Positions 1 through 7,157 of a DNA stretch of 64,000 nt are shown here, one piece after another. The stretch spans positions 42,835 to 106,834 of the forward strand of contig DFLE01000042.1 in the NCBI GenBank assembly GCA_002373375.1. The letters run 5' to 3'. The position numbers and the translations under genes are program-made. The notes beneath the pieces were generated by a model. The model had not been told where the DNA came from. It did no database searches and saw nothing but the letters and a program-made list of their open reading frames with translations. Numbering within the stretch: position 1 is the first letter of the stretch; every line of letters starts with the position of its first letter. This stretch comes from Prevotellaceae bacterium UBA3627. GTDB lineage: Bacteria; Bacteroidota; Bacteroidia; Bacteroidales; Bacteroidaceae.

Positions 1-1
1 G

Positions 2-50
2 AGTTATGAATTATGAATATCTACAACTCATATATCCATAACTCATAACT
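2..50. repeat. Inverted repeat downstream of rpsB
   Basis: A 14-base arm (AGTTATGAATTATG, 2-15) is matched with one mismatch by its reverse complement at 37-50. It could form a hairpin in the transcript leaving rpsB. The same 14-mer recurs at 62553-62566, so it belongs to a dispersed AT-rich intergenic motif. There is no U-tract typical of a terminator, and the usual next gene (tsf) would lie beyond the left edge. Confidence 0.4.
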
Positions 51-61
51 TAAGTTATTTA

Positions 62-832
62 TTACTCAGCCTCTTCAGCCTTCTCTGCCTTAGCCTTAGG
101 CTGGTCGTCCTGCTGTGCAGCAGCCTTCTCGTCAGCCTTCTCTACCTTGCGCTCCTGCAGGCCCTCGTTGATAGCCTCGCAGCAAGCGTTGAGGATAACC
201 TCTACAGAGTCCTTAGCATCATCGTTTGCTGGGATAGCGAAGTCAACGCTGTTAGGGTTAGCGTTGGTATCAACGATAGCAAATACTGGAATACCCAGAC
301 GGTGTGCCTCGCTGATAGCGATGTGCTCCTTCTCTACGTCGATGACGAAGAGGGCAGAAGGAAGACGTGTCAGGTCAGATATAGAACCGAGGTTCTTCTC
401 AAGTTTAGCACGCTGGCGTGAAATCTGGAGCAACTCGCGCTTAGAGAGGTTGCTGTATGTACCGTCAGCCATGAGCTTGTCGATGTTCGCCATTTTCTTG
501 ATAGCCTTACGGATAGTCTGGAAGTTGGTGAGCATACCACCAGCCCAGCGCTCGTTGATGTAAGGCATGTTAACGCTCTGTGCCTTCTCGGCAACCACGT
601 CCTTAGCCTGTTTTTTAGTAGCGACGAACAGAATCTTCTTGCCCTGCTTTGCTATGTTCTTGAGTGCTTCAGCAGCCTCGTCAACCTTTGCTACGGTCTT
701 GTTCAGATCGATGATGTGAATACCGTTGCGCTCCATGAAGATATAAGGAGCCATTGCTGGGTTCCACTTACGCTTGAGGTGTCCGAAGTGACAGCCTGCC
801 TGAAGTAACTGATCAAAATTTGTTCTTGACAT
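62..832 (-). CDS. rpsB: 30S ribosomal protein S2
   Basis: Structural protein of the small ribosomal subunit, assembled late and needed for binding of S1-type proteins. The 256-residue product has the S2 signature throughout: the GCHFGH and WNPAMAPYI motifs near the N-terminus, NERWAGGMLTNF near residue 95, and LPSALFVIDV plus AHRLGIPVFAIVDTN in the second half. The last 25 or so residues are a Lys/Ala/Glu-rich tail that E. coli S2 (about 241 residues) lacks; such tails are common in Bacteroidetes. The gene follows rpsI by 125 bases in the rplM-rpsI-rpsB order usual in this phylum. tsf, the usual next gene, is outside the window. Confidence 0.98.
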   Translation of the reverse strand: MSRTNFDQLLQAGCHFGHLKRKWNPAMAPYIFMERNGIHIIDLNKTVAKVDEAAEALKNIAKQGKKILFVATKKQAKDVVAEKAQSVNMPYINERWAGGMLTNFQTIRKAIKKMANIDKLMADGTYSNLSKRELLQISRQRAKLEKNLGSISDLTRLPSALFVIDVEKEHIAISEAHRLGIPVFAIVDTNANPNSVDFAIPANDDAKDSVEVILNACCEAINEGLQERKVEKADEKAAAQQDDQPKAKAEKAEEAE

Positions 833-957
833 TGTCTTTTTCTTTTTTTAGTTGTTTACTTTCTGTTTATGATTTTGTTAGAATCACAACCCATGGGTAG
901 CCTCCGCGTCAGGCGGCGAGTCTCATGAGTTTAGATGCTAAACGATAGTTCTCTGTA
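833..957 (-). promoter_or_regulatory. rpsI-rpsB spacer, possible S2 leader
   Basis: This 125-base spacer inside a ribosomal operon is longer than translational coupling needs. Read on the minus strand it contains a GC-rich stretch (GCCGCCTGACGCGGAGGC) followed by CCATGGG, then an A-rich run before the rpsB start. The GC-rich part can form a short hairpin. Placement and structure would suit an autoregulatory S2 leader, but that is inference; no internal TAnnTTTG promoter was found. Confidence 0.3.
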
Positions 958-1344
958 TTAACGCTTAGAGAACTGGAAGCGGCGACGTGCCTTTGGACGT
1001 CCTGGCTTTTTACGCTCTACCTCACGTGCGTCACGTGTCAGGAAGCCCTGGTCCTTCAGAGTCTTCTTGTCCTCGGCGTTAATCTTAACCAGAGCGCGTG
1101 CTATGGCAAGACGCAGAGCCTGGCTCTGACCTGTGAAGCCACCACCATTGAGGTTAGCCTTGATGTCGTACTTCTCACCTGCCTCAAGAAGCTCCAATGG
1201 CTGCTTTACTACGTACTGCAGTATAGCTGATGGGAAATACTGTGTGAGATCTACCTTGTTGATTGTTATCTTGCCGGTACCCTCTGTGAGGTATACACGA
1301 GCTACAGAGCTCTTACGGCGACCGATTGCGTTAATTACTTCCAT
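958..1344 (-). CDS. rpsI: 30S ribosomal protein S9
   Basis: Small-subunit protein whose C-terminal tail reaches the P-site tRNA. The 128-residue product starts with INAIGRRKSSVARVYL and contains the GGGFTGQSQALRLAIARAL segment of S9. It ends in KARRRFQFSKR, the family's conserved basic tail with terminal Ser-Lys-Arg. Length matches the family. It lies 18 bases after rplM, clearly the same transcript. Confidence 0.98.
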   Translation of the reverse strand: MEVINAIGRRKSSVARVYLTEGTGKITINKVDLTQYFPSAILQYVVKQPLELLEAGEKYDIKANLNGGGFTGQSQALRLAIARALVKINAEDKKTLKDQGFLTRDAREVERKKPGRPKARRRFQFSKR

Positions 1345-1362
1345 TTTTATGTATACCTTTTA

Positions 1363-1824
1363 TTATTTATACTGGTTAATGTCTATAGCCTTTGGCTTCT
1401 GTGCCTCGTGCTTGTGCTCTGTACCCTCATAGATATAGAGGTTGTTCTGAAGAGAACGTCCCAAAATACCCTTTGGCAACATTCCCTTAACAGCGTGGCG
1501 CAGCATACGCTCTACACCGTCCTTCTTCTTGCGAAGCTCTGCTGGTGTGTTGAAACGCTGACCACCTGGGTAACCAGTGTAACGGGTGTAAACCTTGTCG
1601 GTCTCTTTCTTGCCGGTGAATACAACCTTAGCGGCATTGATGATGATAACGTTGTCACCACAGTCTACATGTGGGGTGAAACTTGGCTTGTACTTACCAC
1701 GAAGTAACTTTGCCACTTTTGAAGCGAGGCGGCCTACAACCTGATCTGTTGCGTCGATTACGACCCACTCCTTCTTTGCAGTCTCCTTGTTTACGGAGAT
1801 TGTCTTGTAACTTAAAGTGTCCAT
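1363..1824 (-). CDS. rplM: 50S ribosomal protein L13
   Basis: Early-assembly protein of the large subunit. The 153-residue product has the L13 pattern: WVVIDATDQVVGRLAS near residue 20, GDNVIIINAAKV, and YTRYTGYPGG followed by the RMLRHAVKGMLPK region. It is the first gene of the rplM-rpsI-rpsB operon. A 150-base leader with a likely regulatory structure separates it from its promoter. Confidence 0.98.
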   Translation of the reverse strand: MDTLSYKTISVNKETAKKEWVVIDATDQVVGRLASKVAKLLRGKYKPSFTPHVDCGDNVIIINAAKVVFTGKKETDKVYTRYTGYPGGQRFNTPAELRKKKDGVERMLRHAVKGMLPKGILGRSLQNNLYIYEGTEHKHEAQKPKAIDINQYK

Positions 1825-1839
1825 TCTTGACTTTTAGAA

Positions 1840-1965
1840 AATTTTATTACTACTAAAAAACATTTTTGCTGAACGCAGATTCACTAACCATCGGCGCGGC
1901 CAAACGCTCGACTATTAACACTGCCTCCAAACTGGGCTCTAAGTGTACCCAAAAAATAATCGGTG
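1840..1965 (-). ncRNA. Leader of the rplM operon (L13-Bacteroidia type candidate)
   Basis: The promoter-proximal transcript ahead of rplM is about 140 bases and contains a G+C-rich block in otherwise AT-rich DNA. It includes GAGCCCAGTTTGGAGGCAG and GCGTTTGGCCGCGCCGATGG as read on the minus strand. A ribosomal leader class upstream of rplM in Bacteroidia (the L13-Bacteroidia motif) is known, and this position fits it exactly. I identify it by position and composition, not by a covariance search. Confidence 0.45.
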
Positions 1966-1967
1966 TG

Positions 1968-1975
1968 CAAAGGTA
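1968..1975 (-). promoter_or_regulatory. rplM operon promoter (-7 element)
   Basis: Minus-strand TACCTTTG is an exact match to the Bacteroidetes -7 consensus TAnnTTTG, about 145 bases ahead of rplM. The upstream A/T-rich run is present but a clear -33 TTG at the ideal distance is not. Confidence 0.6.
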
Positions 1976-2198
1976 CTAATTTTTTTGCACATAGAACGCC
2001 TGTTTACTATATTAATATAACGCGTTTATATTTTTTTAACAAATAAGGGTACACTTATTGATATTAATCATTCTTCTTCCCGCTTTGGTTTTCTGATTTT
2101 GTTAAATTCCATGATTTTTTCAGAAATTTTATCTGCTAATATCTATGTGTTGTATTTAGGCGTATTCGTGTGTACTAAGATTCGTTCTTCAATACCAA
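1976..2198. other. AT-rich intergenic stretch
   Basis: No gene, RNA or strong signal was recognised here. It lies between the rplM promoter and the first long repeat copy and is strongly AT-rich, with stop codons in all frames. Confidence 0.5.
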
Positions 2199-2755
2199 AT
2201 CACCAAAATGTCCTATCGGAGGCCTCTCCTTACCCCCGTTTTCCTTGCGATATTTCAAAATAATTTCCTACTGGTCGCGTACAGCGAAATCTACGGAGGG
2301 TTGTAACTCATTGATAATCAGCAGCAGGTTGTAAAAAGGCATAAAAAAACGATAGTTTTTGCCCTGTAAAAGCTATGCTTTCAGGGTGTGAAAGCTATCG
2401 AATGACACTCTAAAAGCTATGCTTTCTCACAGTAAAGTGATAGCTTTCACGAAAAAGAGGGTGCGGAAAGTCGTTTTTTCGCACCCTTTTTCCGTTTTTT
2501 GCCTCTTATTCTCTCTTATTTTGAGTTTTTTTGTTGACATGATTTTTATCAAGCAATGACAAAAATGTCCTATTCTATGTAGTTCGTTCGCTCTACGGAT
2601 TTAGGGATTTTTGGATAGTTTTTTTTGCTTCTTCTGTAGTTTGAATTCCTTAAATCCTTGAATCCTTGGAATACTTTTCTGTCTGTATTTTTCTCTGCGG
2701 ATTTTGGGATTTTAGGATTTTGCTTCGGTCATCGCCTTGATTCAAGCAACGGCTT
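2199..2755 (+). repeat. Long dispersed repeat, copy A
   Basis: About 550 bases closely match, in inverted orientation, the copy at 49866-50412. The left end starts at CACCAAAATGTCC and the right end near TTGATTCAAGC. Inside are several AAAGCTATGCTTT hairpins (for example CCCTG...CAGGG at 2364-2385), a perfect 12-base inverted repeat (2388-2399 with 2439-2450) and a terminator-like hairpin. The block AAAATGTCCTAT occurs twice (near 2205 and 2565), dividing the unit into two modules. Only the second module, from about 2506, is shared with the copy at 4717-4928. No transposase is encoded. Confidence 0.85.
2459..2491 (+). terminator. Hairpin with T-run inside repeat copy A
   Basis: GGGTGCG and CGCACCC form a perfect 7-base stem around a 14-base loop, followed by TTTTT. 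It has the form of an intrinsic terminator. The equivalent hairpin is conserved in the inverted copy at 50127-50154. Confidence 0.6.
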
Positions 2756-2948
2756 ATGGGAAGACAATGACGAGGAAGAGGAGTAATGAAATAGGCATTA
2801 CGAAGAAGTAGCGGCGTTCAACTCCTGGACGTCGCTATTTCTTGTATTCGCCGTTGAAAAAGAAAGTGAAAGGGACAGGAAACTGACCAAGAGAAACGGA
2901 TTTAATCGTTGTTTTTGCAATTATTATGCAGTATTTTTGGCTTTTATC

Positions 2949-2979
2949 TTTGTATTTACAATTTTTATTTGTATCTTTG
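2949..2979 (+). promoter_or_regulatory. Promoter of the hipBA operon
   Basis: TTTG at 2949-2952 and TATCTTTG at 2972-2979 are separated by 19 bases, matching the Bacteroidetes -33/-7 arrangement. The expected start lies near 2986, giving a leader of about 100 bases that contains the palindrome at 3012-3036. Confidence 0.7.
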
Positions 2980-3011
2980 CACCATGAAATTATGCGAGCC
3001 TGCTTTCGTTC

Positions 3012-3036
3012 GGCAATTCAAACCTGTTTGATTGCC
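3012..3036. promoter_or_regulatory. Palindrome, probable HipB-type operator
   Basis: GGCAA-tt-CAAAC-ct-GTTTG-a-TTGCC is a near-perfect 25-base palindrome just after the expected transcription start and 50 bases before the antitoxin gene. HipB-type antitoxins repress their own operon by binding such palindromes. The site itself is seen directly; its role as operator is inferred. Confidence 0.5.
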
Positions 3037-3084
3037 CTCACTTAACCGCAGCCTTGTAACCGAAATACAGAAGACATTGATAAC

Positions 3085-3387
3085 ATGTGGACAGAACTTA
3101 GTGATACAGCCATACTGAACAAGCTTGGGACGAGGCTAAAAGATTATCGTATATCAAGTGGTCTAAAACAGCAGGAACTGGCCATGGAGTCTGGCGTTGG
3201 TGTAAGCACCATTGCCAAAATAGAGAATGGACAGTCCGTTTCGTTCTCATTATTAATCAGTGTCATGAGAACGCTTGGATTACTTGAAAACTTAGACTTG
3301 CTTGTACCCGAACAGAAGCCATCGCCAATGGAACTGCTGAAGATGCAGGGCAAGCAGGTAAAGCGTGTAAGAACAAAGAAAGATTAA
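3085..3387 (+). CDS. hipB: XRE-family antitoxin of a HipBA pair
   Basis: A 100-residue DNA-binding protein expected to neutralise the HipA kinase downstream and repress the operon. Residues 15-70 form an XRE/Cro-type helix-turn-helix: LKQQELAMESGVGVSTIAKI supplies the two helices, followed by the ENG motif and the helix that closes the domain. The C-terminus is basic (KQVKRVRTKKD), which could contact DNA or the partner. The ATG is preceded by its own promoter and palindrome. It ends 3 bases before the toxin gene, so expression is coupled. Confidence 0.85.
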   Translation: MWTELSDTAILNKLGTRLKDYRISSGLKQQELAMESGVGVSTIAKIENGQSVSFSLLISVMRTLGLLENLDLLVPEQKPSPMELLKMQGKQVKRVRTKKD

Positions 3388-3390
3388 ACA

Positions 3391-4695
3391 ATGGAAGAAA
3401 TACCTGTTATACAAATCTATCTGTGGGGTAACCTCGTAGGAGCCATGTCATGGGATGATGAAAGAGGCTATGCAGATTTCCAGTTTGACGACCGCTTCCG
3501 CAGGTCTGGCTTGGATATCGCCCCACTAATGATGCCGTTGGCAAGAACCCGTGGCGTTGTCTCATTCCCCATGAATGCAAGAACGAAGTGTTTCAGCGGT
3601 CTTCCAGGTTTGATAGCTGATGCCCTCCCAGATAAGTTTGGTAGCCAACTTATCACGGAATGGTTCGCACAACAAGGTAAAACGGAGAGTATGATTACTC
3701 CGCTTGATCGTCTATGCTATGTAGGCAAACGAGCCATGGGTGCCCTGGAGTTTGTGCCTGCTGCCAATGTGGAGGGTGTAAACGAATCGACTGAAATCTA
3801 TATTCGGGAACTGATGACCTTGTCTGATTCCATCTTCAAGGAGCGGAGCATGTTTCAAGAATTGATCCGCCAGAACGACAAATCGATTCTCGACATCCTT
3901 AAAGTTGGAACGTCTGCTGGCGGTGCGAAGCCAAAGGCAATTATTGCCTTCAAAGAAGAAACTGGAGAAGTGCGTTCTGGCCAGGTTCCTGCACCAGAAG
4001 GATTTTCATATTGGCTGTTGAAGTTTGACGGAGGCACATATAGCGAACATAATGAGATAACCGATAATCTGCAAGGCATCGGAAACATAGAATATGCCTA
4101 CTATAAGATGGCTACTGCCTGCGGCATCACCATGTCTGAGTGCCGACTATTGCAGGAAGGGGACTGCAACCACTTCATGACACGCCGTTTTGACAGAACA
4201 CCAACAGGTGAGAAAATCCATATGCAGACAGCGGCAGGTATTGCTCATCTGGACAGAGACGTGCGCCATTCATACGAAGAACTGTTTGGCGTATTACGCC
4301 GATTAGGACTGAACTACAAAGACTTCGAGCAGTTGTATCGTCGCATGGTGTTCAACGTCATCGCACGTAACCATGATGACCATACCAAGAATTTCTCCTT
4401 CCTGATGGATAAGACTGGTAAATGGTCGTTTGCCCCGGCTTATGACTTATGCTACTCCTACAATCCTGCAGGACGATGGACAAGTCGTCACCAGCTTTCA
4501 CTCAACAGCAAGACAGATGACTTCACTCGGGAGGACTTCTTGGCTGTAGCAAAGAACATCGGCATACGTGATGCCAACCACATCATCGAGGAAGTTCTCT
4601 CCACGGTAGCTTCTTGGCCTGATACAGCAAAAGACTGTGGAGTAAGACCGGAGCATATAGAGGCTATCAGCAAGACACTCCTGCTGAACATCTAA
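3391..4695 (+). CDS. hipA: HipA-type serine/threonine kinase toxin
   Basis: Predicted toxin kinase of the HipA family; the studied members phosphorylate aminoacyl-tRNA synthetase GltX and induce growth arrest. The 434-residue length matches E. coli HipA (440). The N-terminal coupling domain covers about residues 5-115. The Gly-rich nucleotide loop is GTSAGGAKPK at 173-182, the catalytic loop NHDDHTKN at 327-334, and the metal-binding motif PAYDL at 349-353. All catalytic positions are present, so it looks active. In some Bacteroidetes the N-terminal domain is a separate protein; here it is fused. The gene is followed within 25 bases by repeat copy B. Confidence 0.92.
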   Translation: MEEIPVIQIYLWGNLVGAMSWDDERGYADFQFDDRFRRSGLDIAPLMMPLARTRGVVSFPMNARTKCFSGLPGLIADALPDKFGSQLITEWFAQQGKTESMITPLDRLCYVGKRAMGALEFVPAANVEGVNESTEIYIRELMTLSDSIFKERSMFQELIRQNDKSILDILKVGTSAGGAKPKAIIAFKEETGEVRSGQVPAPEGFSYWLLKFDGGTYSEHNEITDNLQGIGNIEYAYYKMATACGITMSECRLLQEGDCNHFMTRRFDRTPTGEKIHMQTAAGIAHLDRDVRHSYEELFGVLRRLGLNYKDFEQLYRRMVFNVIARNHDDHTKNFSFLMDKTGKWSFAPAYDLCYSYNPAGRWTSRHQLSLNSKTDDFTREDFLAVAKNIGIRDANHIIEEVLSTVASWPDTAKDCGVRPEHIEAISKTLLLNI

Positions 4696-4716
4696 GAATA
4701 ATCTTGCCGTCCAAAA

Positions 4717-4928
4717 CCTCTTATTCTCTCCTATTTTGAGTTTTTTTGTTGACATGTTTTTAATCAAGCAATGACAAAAATGTCCTATTCTATGTAGTTC
4801 GTTCGCTCTACGGATTTAGGGATTTTAGGATAGTTGTTTTGGGGGCTCTTCTGTAGTTTGAATTCCTTAATTCCTTAAATCCTTGAATCCTTAGAATACT
4901 TTTCTGTCTGTATTTTTCTCTGCGGATT
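4717..4928 (+). repeat. Dispersed repeat, copy B (partial)
   Basis: About 210 bases closely match positions 2506-2705 in direct orientation and 49900-50110 in inverted orientation. Only the second module of the long repeat is present; the hairpin-rich first module is missing. It begins 22 bases after the hipA stop. It supplies the last codons of the minus-strand lipoprotein gene, indicating that it arrived after that gene. Confidence 0.85.
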
Positions 4929-5308
4929 CCTTTTGAGGCAATCATTATATCATAACAATTGTGCCAATGTAGTTGTGTTGGAATAACAGGTGTTCCATTA
5001 TGTGTGAATTCTACACTTAATATAGTGTCAATAGATCCTCCTGCGTAGGGCCGATATCCCCGTGCTTTTCCATCTGATTTTATTGTCTCTGGCGGGCAAT
5101 TCGAAAGAGCGGACTCTATGAGATACATCACCGCAGGGTCTGCAGGGAAACTATCAATAGAGACACGTGTCATGTGGATTTCCTCTATTTTAAAGTGCCT
5201 CTGATATAGATAGCAATCATTTTGACATGCACTTATTACAGCCGTCACCAGAACAATCATTGCAGTGACAAGTAAGGGTCTGTCTGTTTTTCTTTTCTTT
5301 TTTAGCAT
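4808..5308 (-). CDS. Putative lipoprotein with repeat-derived C-terminus
   Basis: Function unknown. The chosen start gives a lysine/arginine-rich N-terminus, a hydrophobic core and the lipobox ISAC, so it is a likely lipoprotein. The body contains Cys and aromatic residues but no family I recognise. From about residue 126 the codons come from repeat copy B (KYRQKSILRIQGFKELRN), so the original C-terminus was probably lost when the repeat arrived. The upstream ATG 13 codons earlier is less likely because it would add a charged stretch ahead of the signal. The coding status of the truncated gene is uncertain. Confidence 0.55.
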   Translation of the reverse strand: MLKKKRKTDRPLLVTAMIVLVTAVISACQNDCYLYQRHFKIEEIHMTRVSIDSFPADPAVMYLIESALSNCPPETIKSDGKARGYRPYAGGSIDTILSVEFTHNGTPVIPTQLHWHNCYDIMIASKGIRREKYRQKSILRIQGFKELRNSNYRRAPKTTILKSLNP

Positions 5309-5341
5309 AATCCGTTTTTTGTAAAAAAGTTTGTAAAAAAA

Positions 5342-5372
5342 TTGCACAGAAAAACAAAAATGTGTAAATTTG
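5342..5372 (+). promoter_or_regulatory. Promoter of the dockerin/cohesin-like operon
   Basis: TTG (5342-5344) and TAAATTTG (5365-5372) with a 20-base spacer match the Bacteroidetes promoter exactly. Transcription would start near 5379, about 350 bases ahead of the first coding gene. Confidence 0.7.
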
Positions 5373-5378
5373 CAACAT

Positions 5379-5730
5379 CGCTTGGTTAGTCCATTCAGTG
5401 GGCGGCGGGCGATCTTATTTTATGAGGAAGACGTTTTCGAACGTCTGTCGCTGTGCTCTACGAATCTCGCAAATTCCAAACCACAACAGACAGATGGCAA
5501 CGAGACGTCTACGTGGTGCGTTTCTATATACCTTCATATATATATAGTTCGTACTGGCGTGGGCTAACTGCGTTGTCTATCCTGTGTGGTGAGGCAATGC
5601 GAGAGCCTGTAGAGCCAGGATAGGCAGAGAACAGCACCTACGCCTTTTTTGTATTATAAGCTTAAATCTATTAATTTATTTGTTAACATCAACTTCTGGG
5701 GTGTCGAAGTTGGAAAACAAAATAAAAACC
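5379..5730 (+). ncRNA. Long structured 5' leader RNA
   Basis: No convincing gene lies in this 350-base transcribed stretch, but there is clear structure. GACGTT-TTCG-AACGTC (5430-5445) is a perfect 6-base stem closed by a UUCG tetraloop. TGTCTATCCTG (5574-5584) pairs with CAGGATAGGCA (5616-5626), one G-U pair, enclosing a smaller AGGC/GCCT hairpin, and a T-run follows at 5645-5650. The layout suggests a regulated leader, perhaps with attenuation by the second hairpin. It does not match a riboswitch class I know. A 65-codon frame starting at TTG was judged non-coding. Confidence 0.5.
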
Positions 5731-6495
5731 ATGAAACGAATATTTGCAATTTTGGCAGCCGTGCTGCTGACAAGTGTGTGCGCAATGGCGCAGAGTAACG
5801 ATGCAACTCCCCTGAAAGGTGATGTGAATGGCGATGGTATGGTAGATGTGGCTGACATTGTGGCGGTCATTGATGTGATGGAGAAGGGCGATGCCGGCTA
5901 TTTCTACTTAGGCACCACGCAACCCACCGCCGAAAACTACGCCTCTCTCCCCGGCGTGGTCAGCACTTATACCTCTATCACAGAAGCCAATGATGCCACC
6001 ATCAACGTTACTGACGGTCAGACCATCTACTTGCTTTGTCCGGCCAGTTGGGTTGAGGGAAAAACTGTGAAGTTAGATGATAATGACGGCAATCCTATCA
6101 ATTTTTCTGAAGACCTTGAAACAGTTTCGGGGTATGTCGTTTATACGGCTAATGGTTTAAGTTCCTCCAAAACGATATCGCTTAAAGTTGAAAATACAGT
6201 TGTTAATTATTATTGGTATATTGGAACAACACAACCAACAGCGGTAGATAATCCATCCACATGGAGAACATCCGATAAAGATGCAGGATTTACTGAAACA
6301 GTTAATTTATCCGAAGGAATTACATGGTTTGCATATCCTAATACATGGACATATACAGCAAAAGATAGTTCTGGAGATGACTTTGCGTTTAATGCATTTG
6401 TACCAGCGGCAACTAAGACAAGTATATCAGGATATACATTATTAAGGATGACTCTTTGTGGAAGTGAAACAGTTAAGATTACATTTAGTAAATAA
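5731..6495 (+). CDS. Secreted dockerin-like protein with two GTTQPT repeats
   Basis: A 254-residue exported protein. Residues 1-21 are a classical signal peptide ending CAMAQ. Residues 30-50 are a dockerin-type EF-hand loop (D31, N33, D35, D39, D42 as calcium ligands), the GDVNGDG pattern that also appears singly in many Bacteroidales surface proteins. Two related modules of about 100 residues follow, each opening with Y-(F/W)-Y-(L/I)-GTTQPTA (GTTQPT at 61-66 and 165-170). The upstream ATG in frame is rejected because this start gives the signal peptide. The second module is coded in much more AT-rich DNA than the first. Exact function unknown. Confidence 0.8.
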   Translation: MKRIFAILAAVLLTSVCAMAQSNDATPLKGDVNGDGMVDVADIVAVIDVMEKGDAGYFYLGTTQPTAENYASLPGVVSTYTSITEANDATINVTDGQTIYLLCPASWVEGKTVKLDDNDGNPINFSEDLETVSGYVVYTANGLSSSKTISLKVENTVVNYYWYIGTTQPTAVDNPSTWRTSDKDAGFTETVNLSEGITWFAYPNTWTYTAKDSSGDDFAFNAFVPAATKTSISGYTLLRMTLCGSETVKITFSK

Positions 6496-6516
6496 AATTA
6501 TATTTAACAATAATAT

Positions 6517-7137
6517 ATGGCAACATTTACTCAAAATAGACAAACTACATTGGCAGGCTTTATAGACGAGTATGTAAATCGTGGTTTTGGCTCGATGAAT
6601 AAGAATGACTTTGAAGTGTGGATTTTCGACTATCTGCTTCAAGGCAGACTGACAGGAATGTCAAACTATGAAATTAGCGTAGAGTTACGAATCCCCGAGT
6701 CAAAGGTGAAGCGTTTGCGTTATGAGGCATCATTGAAGTATGGCAATCCTGCCGATACAGACCAATACAGCAAAGCATTCCAGAATCTACTTGAAAAGGT
6801 GAATCTGAAAAGAGGGTCGAACAGCATCATTCAGTTTGCGGTTGAGGATATTCAACTGCGAAAGTTCCTCGATTCCATCCTTAAACGGAATGGACGTTTT
6901 GCCGATACATCTTTCAATTCAGAAGTGGTGTCGGTTACATTGGATGACTTGGCAATACTGATTGAAGAAACATGCACTGAACAAGAGAAAGCCAAATTAC
7001 TCAAAAAGGCAAAGGGTAATGACGGTGCCATTGGTGTAATAAGAAAAGGGTTGGGTTCTATAATAAATGCTGCCATTGATAATGGAGCAACAACCCTTAT
7101 CAACATAGGAATAAATGCTATAATGAATATTATCTAA
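6517..7137 (+). CDS. Unknown protein with helix-turn-helix-like segment
   Basis: I do not recognise this 206-residue protein. It has no signal peptide. Residues about 45-75 (MSNYEISVELRIPESKVKRL) resemble a helix-turn-helix: a short helix, a turn and a basic second helix. The last 45 residues are Gly/Ala/Ile/Asn-rich and amphipathic to hydrophobic (GAIGVIRKGLGSIINAAI, then INIGINAIMNII), which could insert into or sit on a membrane. It starts 21 bases after the dockerin-like gene and ends 20 bases before the cohesin-like gene, so the three are co-transcribed. A link between the two exported proteins and this cytosolic one is implied by the operon only. Confidence 0.65.
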   Translation: MATFTQNRQTTLAGFIDEYVNRGFGSMNKNDFEVWIFDYLLQGRLTGMSNYEISVELRIPESKVKRLRYEASLKYGNPADTDQYSKAFQNLLEKVNLKRGSNSIIQFAVEDIQLRKFLDSILKRNGRFADTSFNSEVVSVTLDDLAILIEETCTEQEKAKLLKKAKGNDGAIGVIRKGLGSIINAAIDNGATTLINIGINAIMNII

Positions 7138-7157
7138 ACTGTAAAAACGGGATTAAT

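Noticed and set aside
147..563. Long plus-strand frames opposite rpsB and other conserved genes
   Set aside because: They are mirror frames of well-supported genes with no similarity of their own.
2199..2755. Insertion sequence
   Set aside because: No transposase frame, and ends are not clear terminal inverted repeats with target duplications.
2756..2800. Acidic codon run resembling a gene end (WEDNDEEEE then stop)
   Set aside because: Too short and without an upstream open frame to call a gene remnant with confidence.
5370..5567. 65-codon plus-strand frame in the leader region
   Set aside because: Starts at TTG inside the promoter core and overlaps stable hairpins; no family resemblance.
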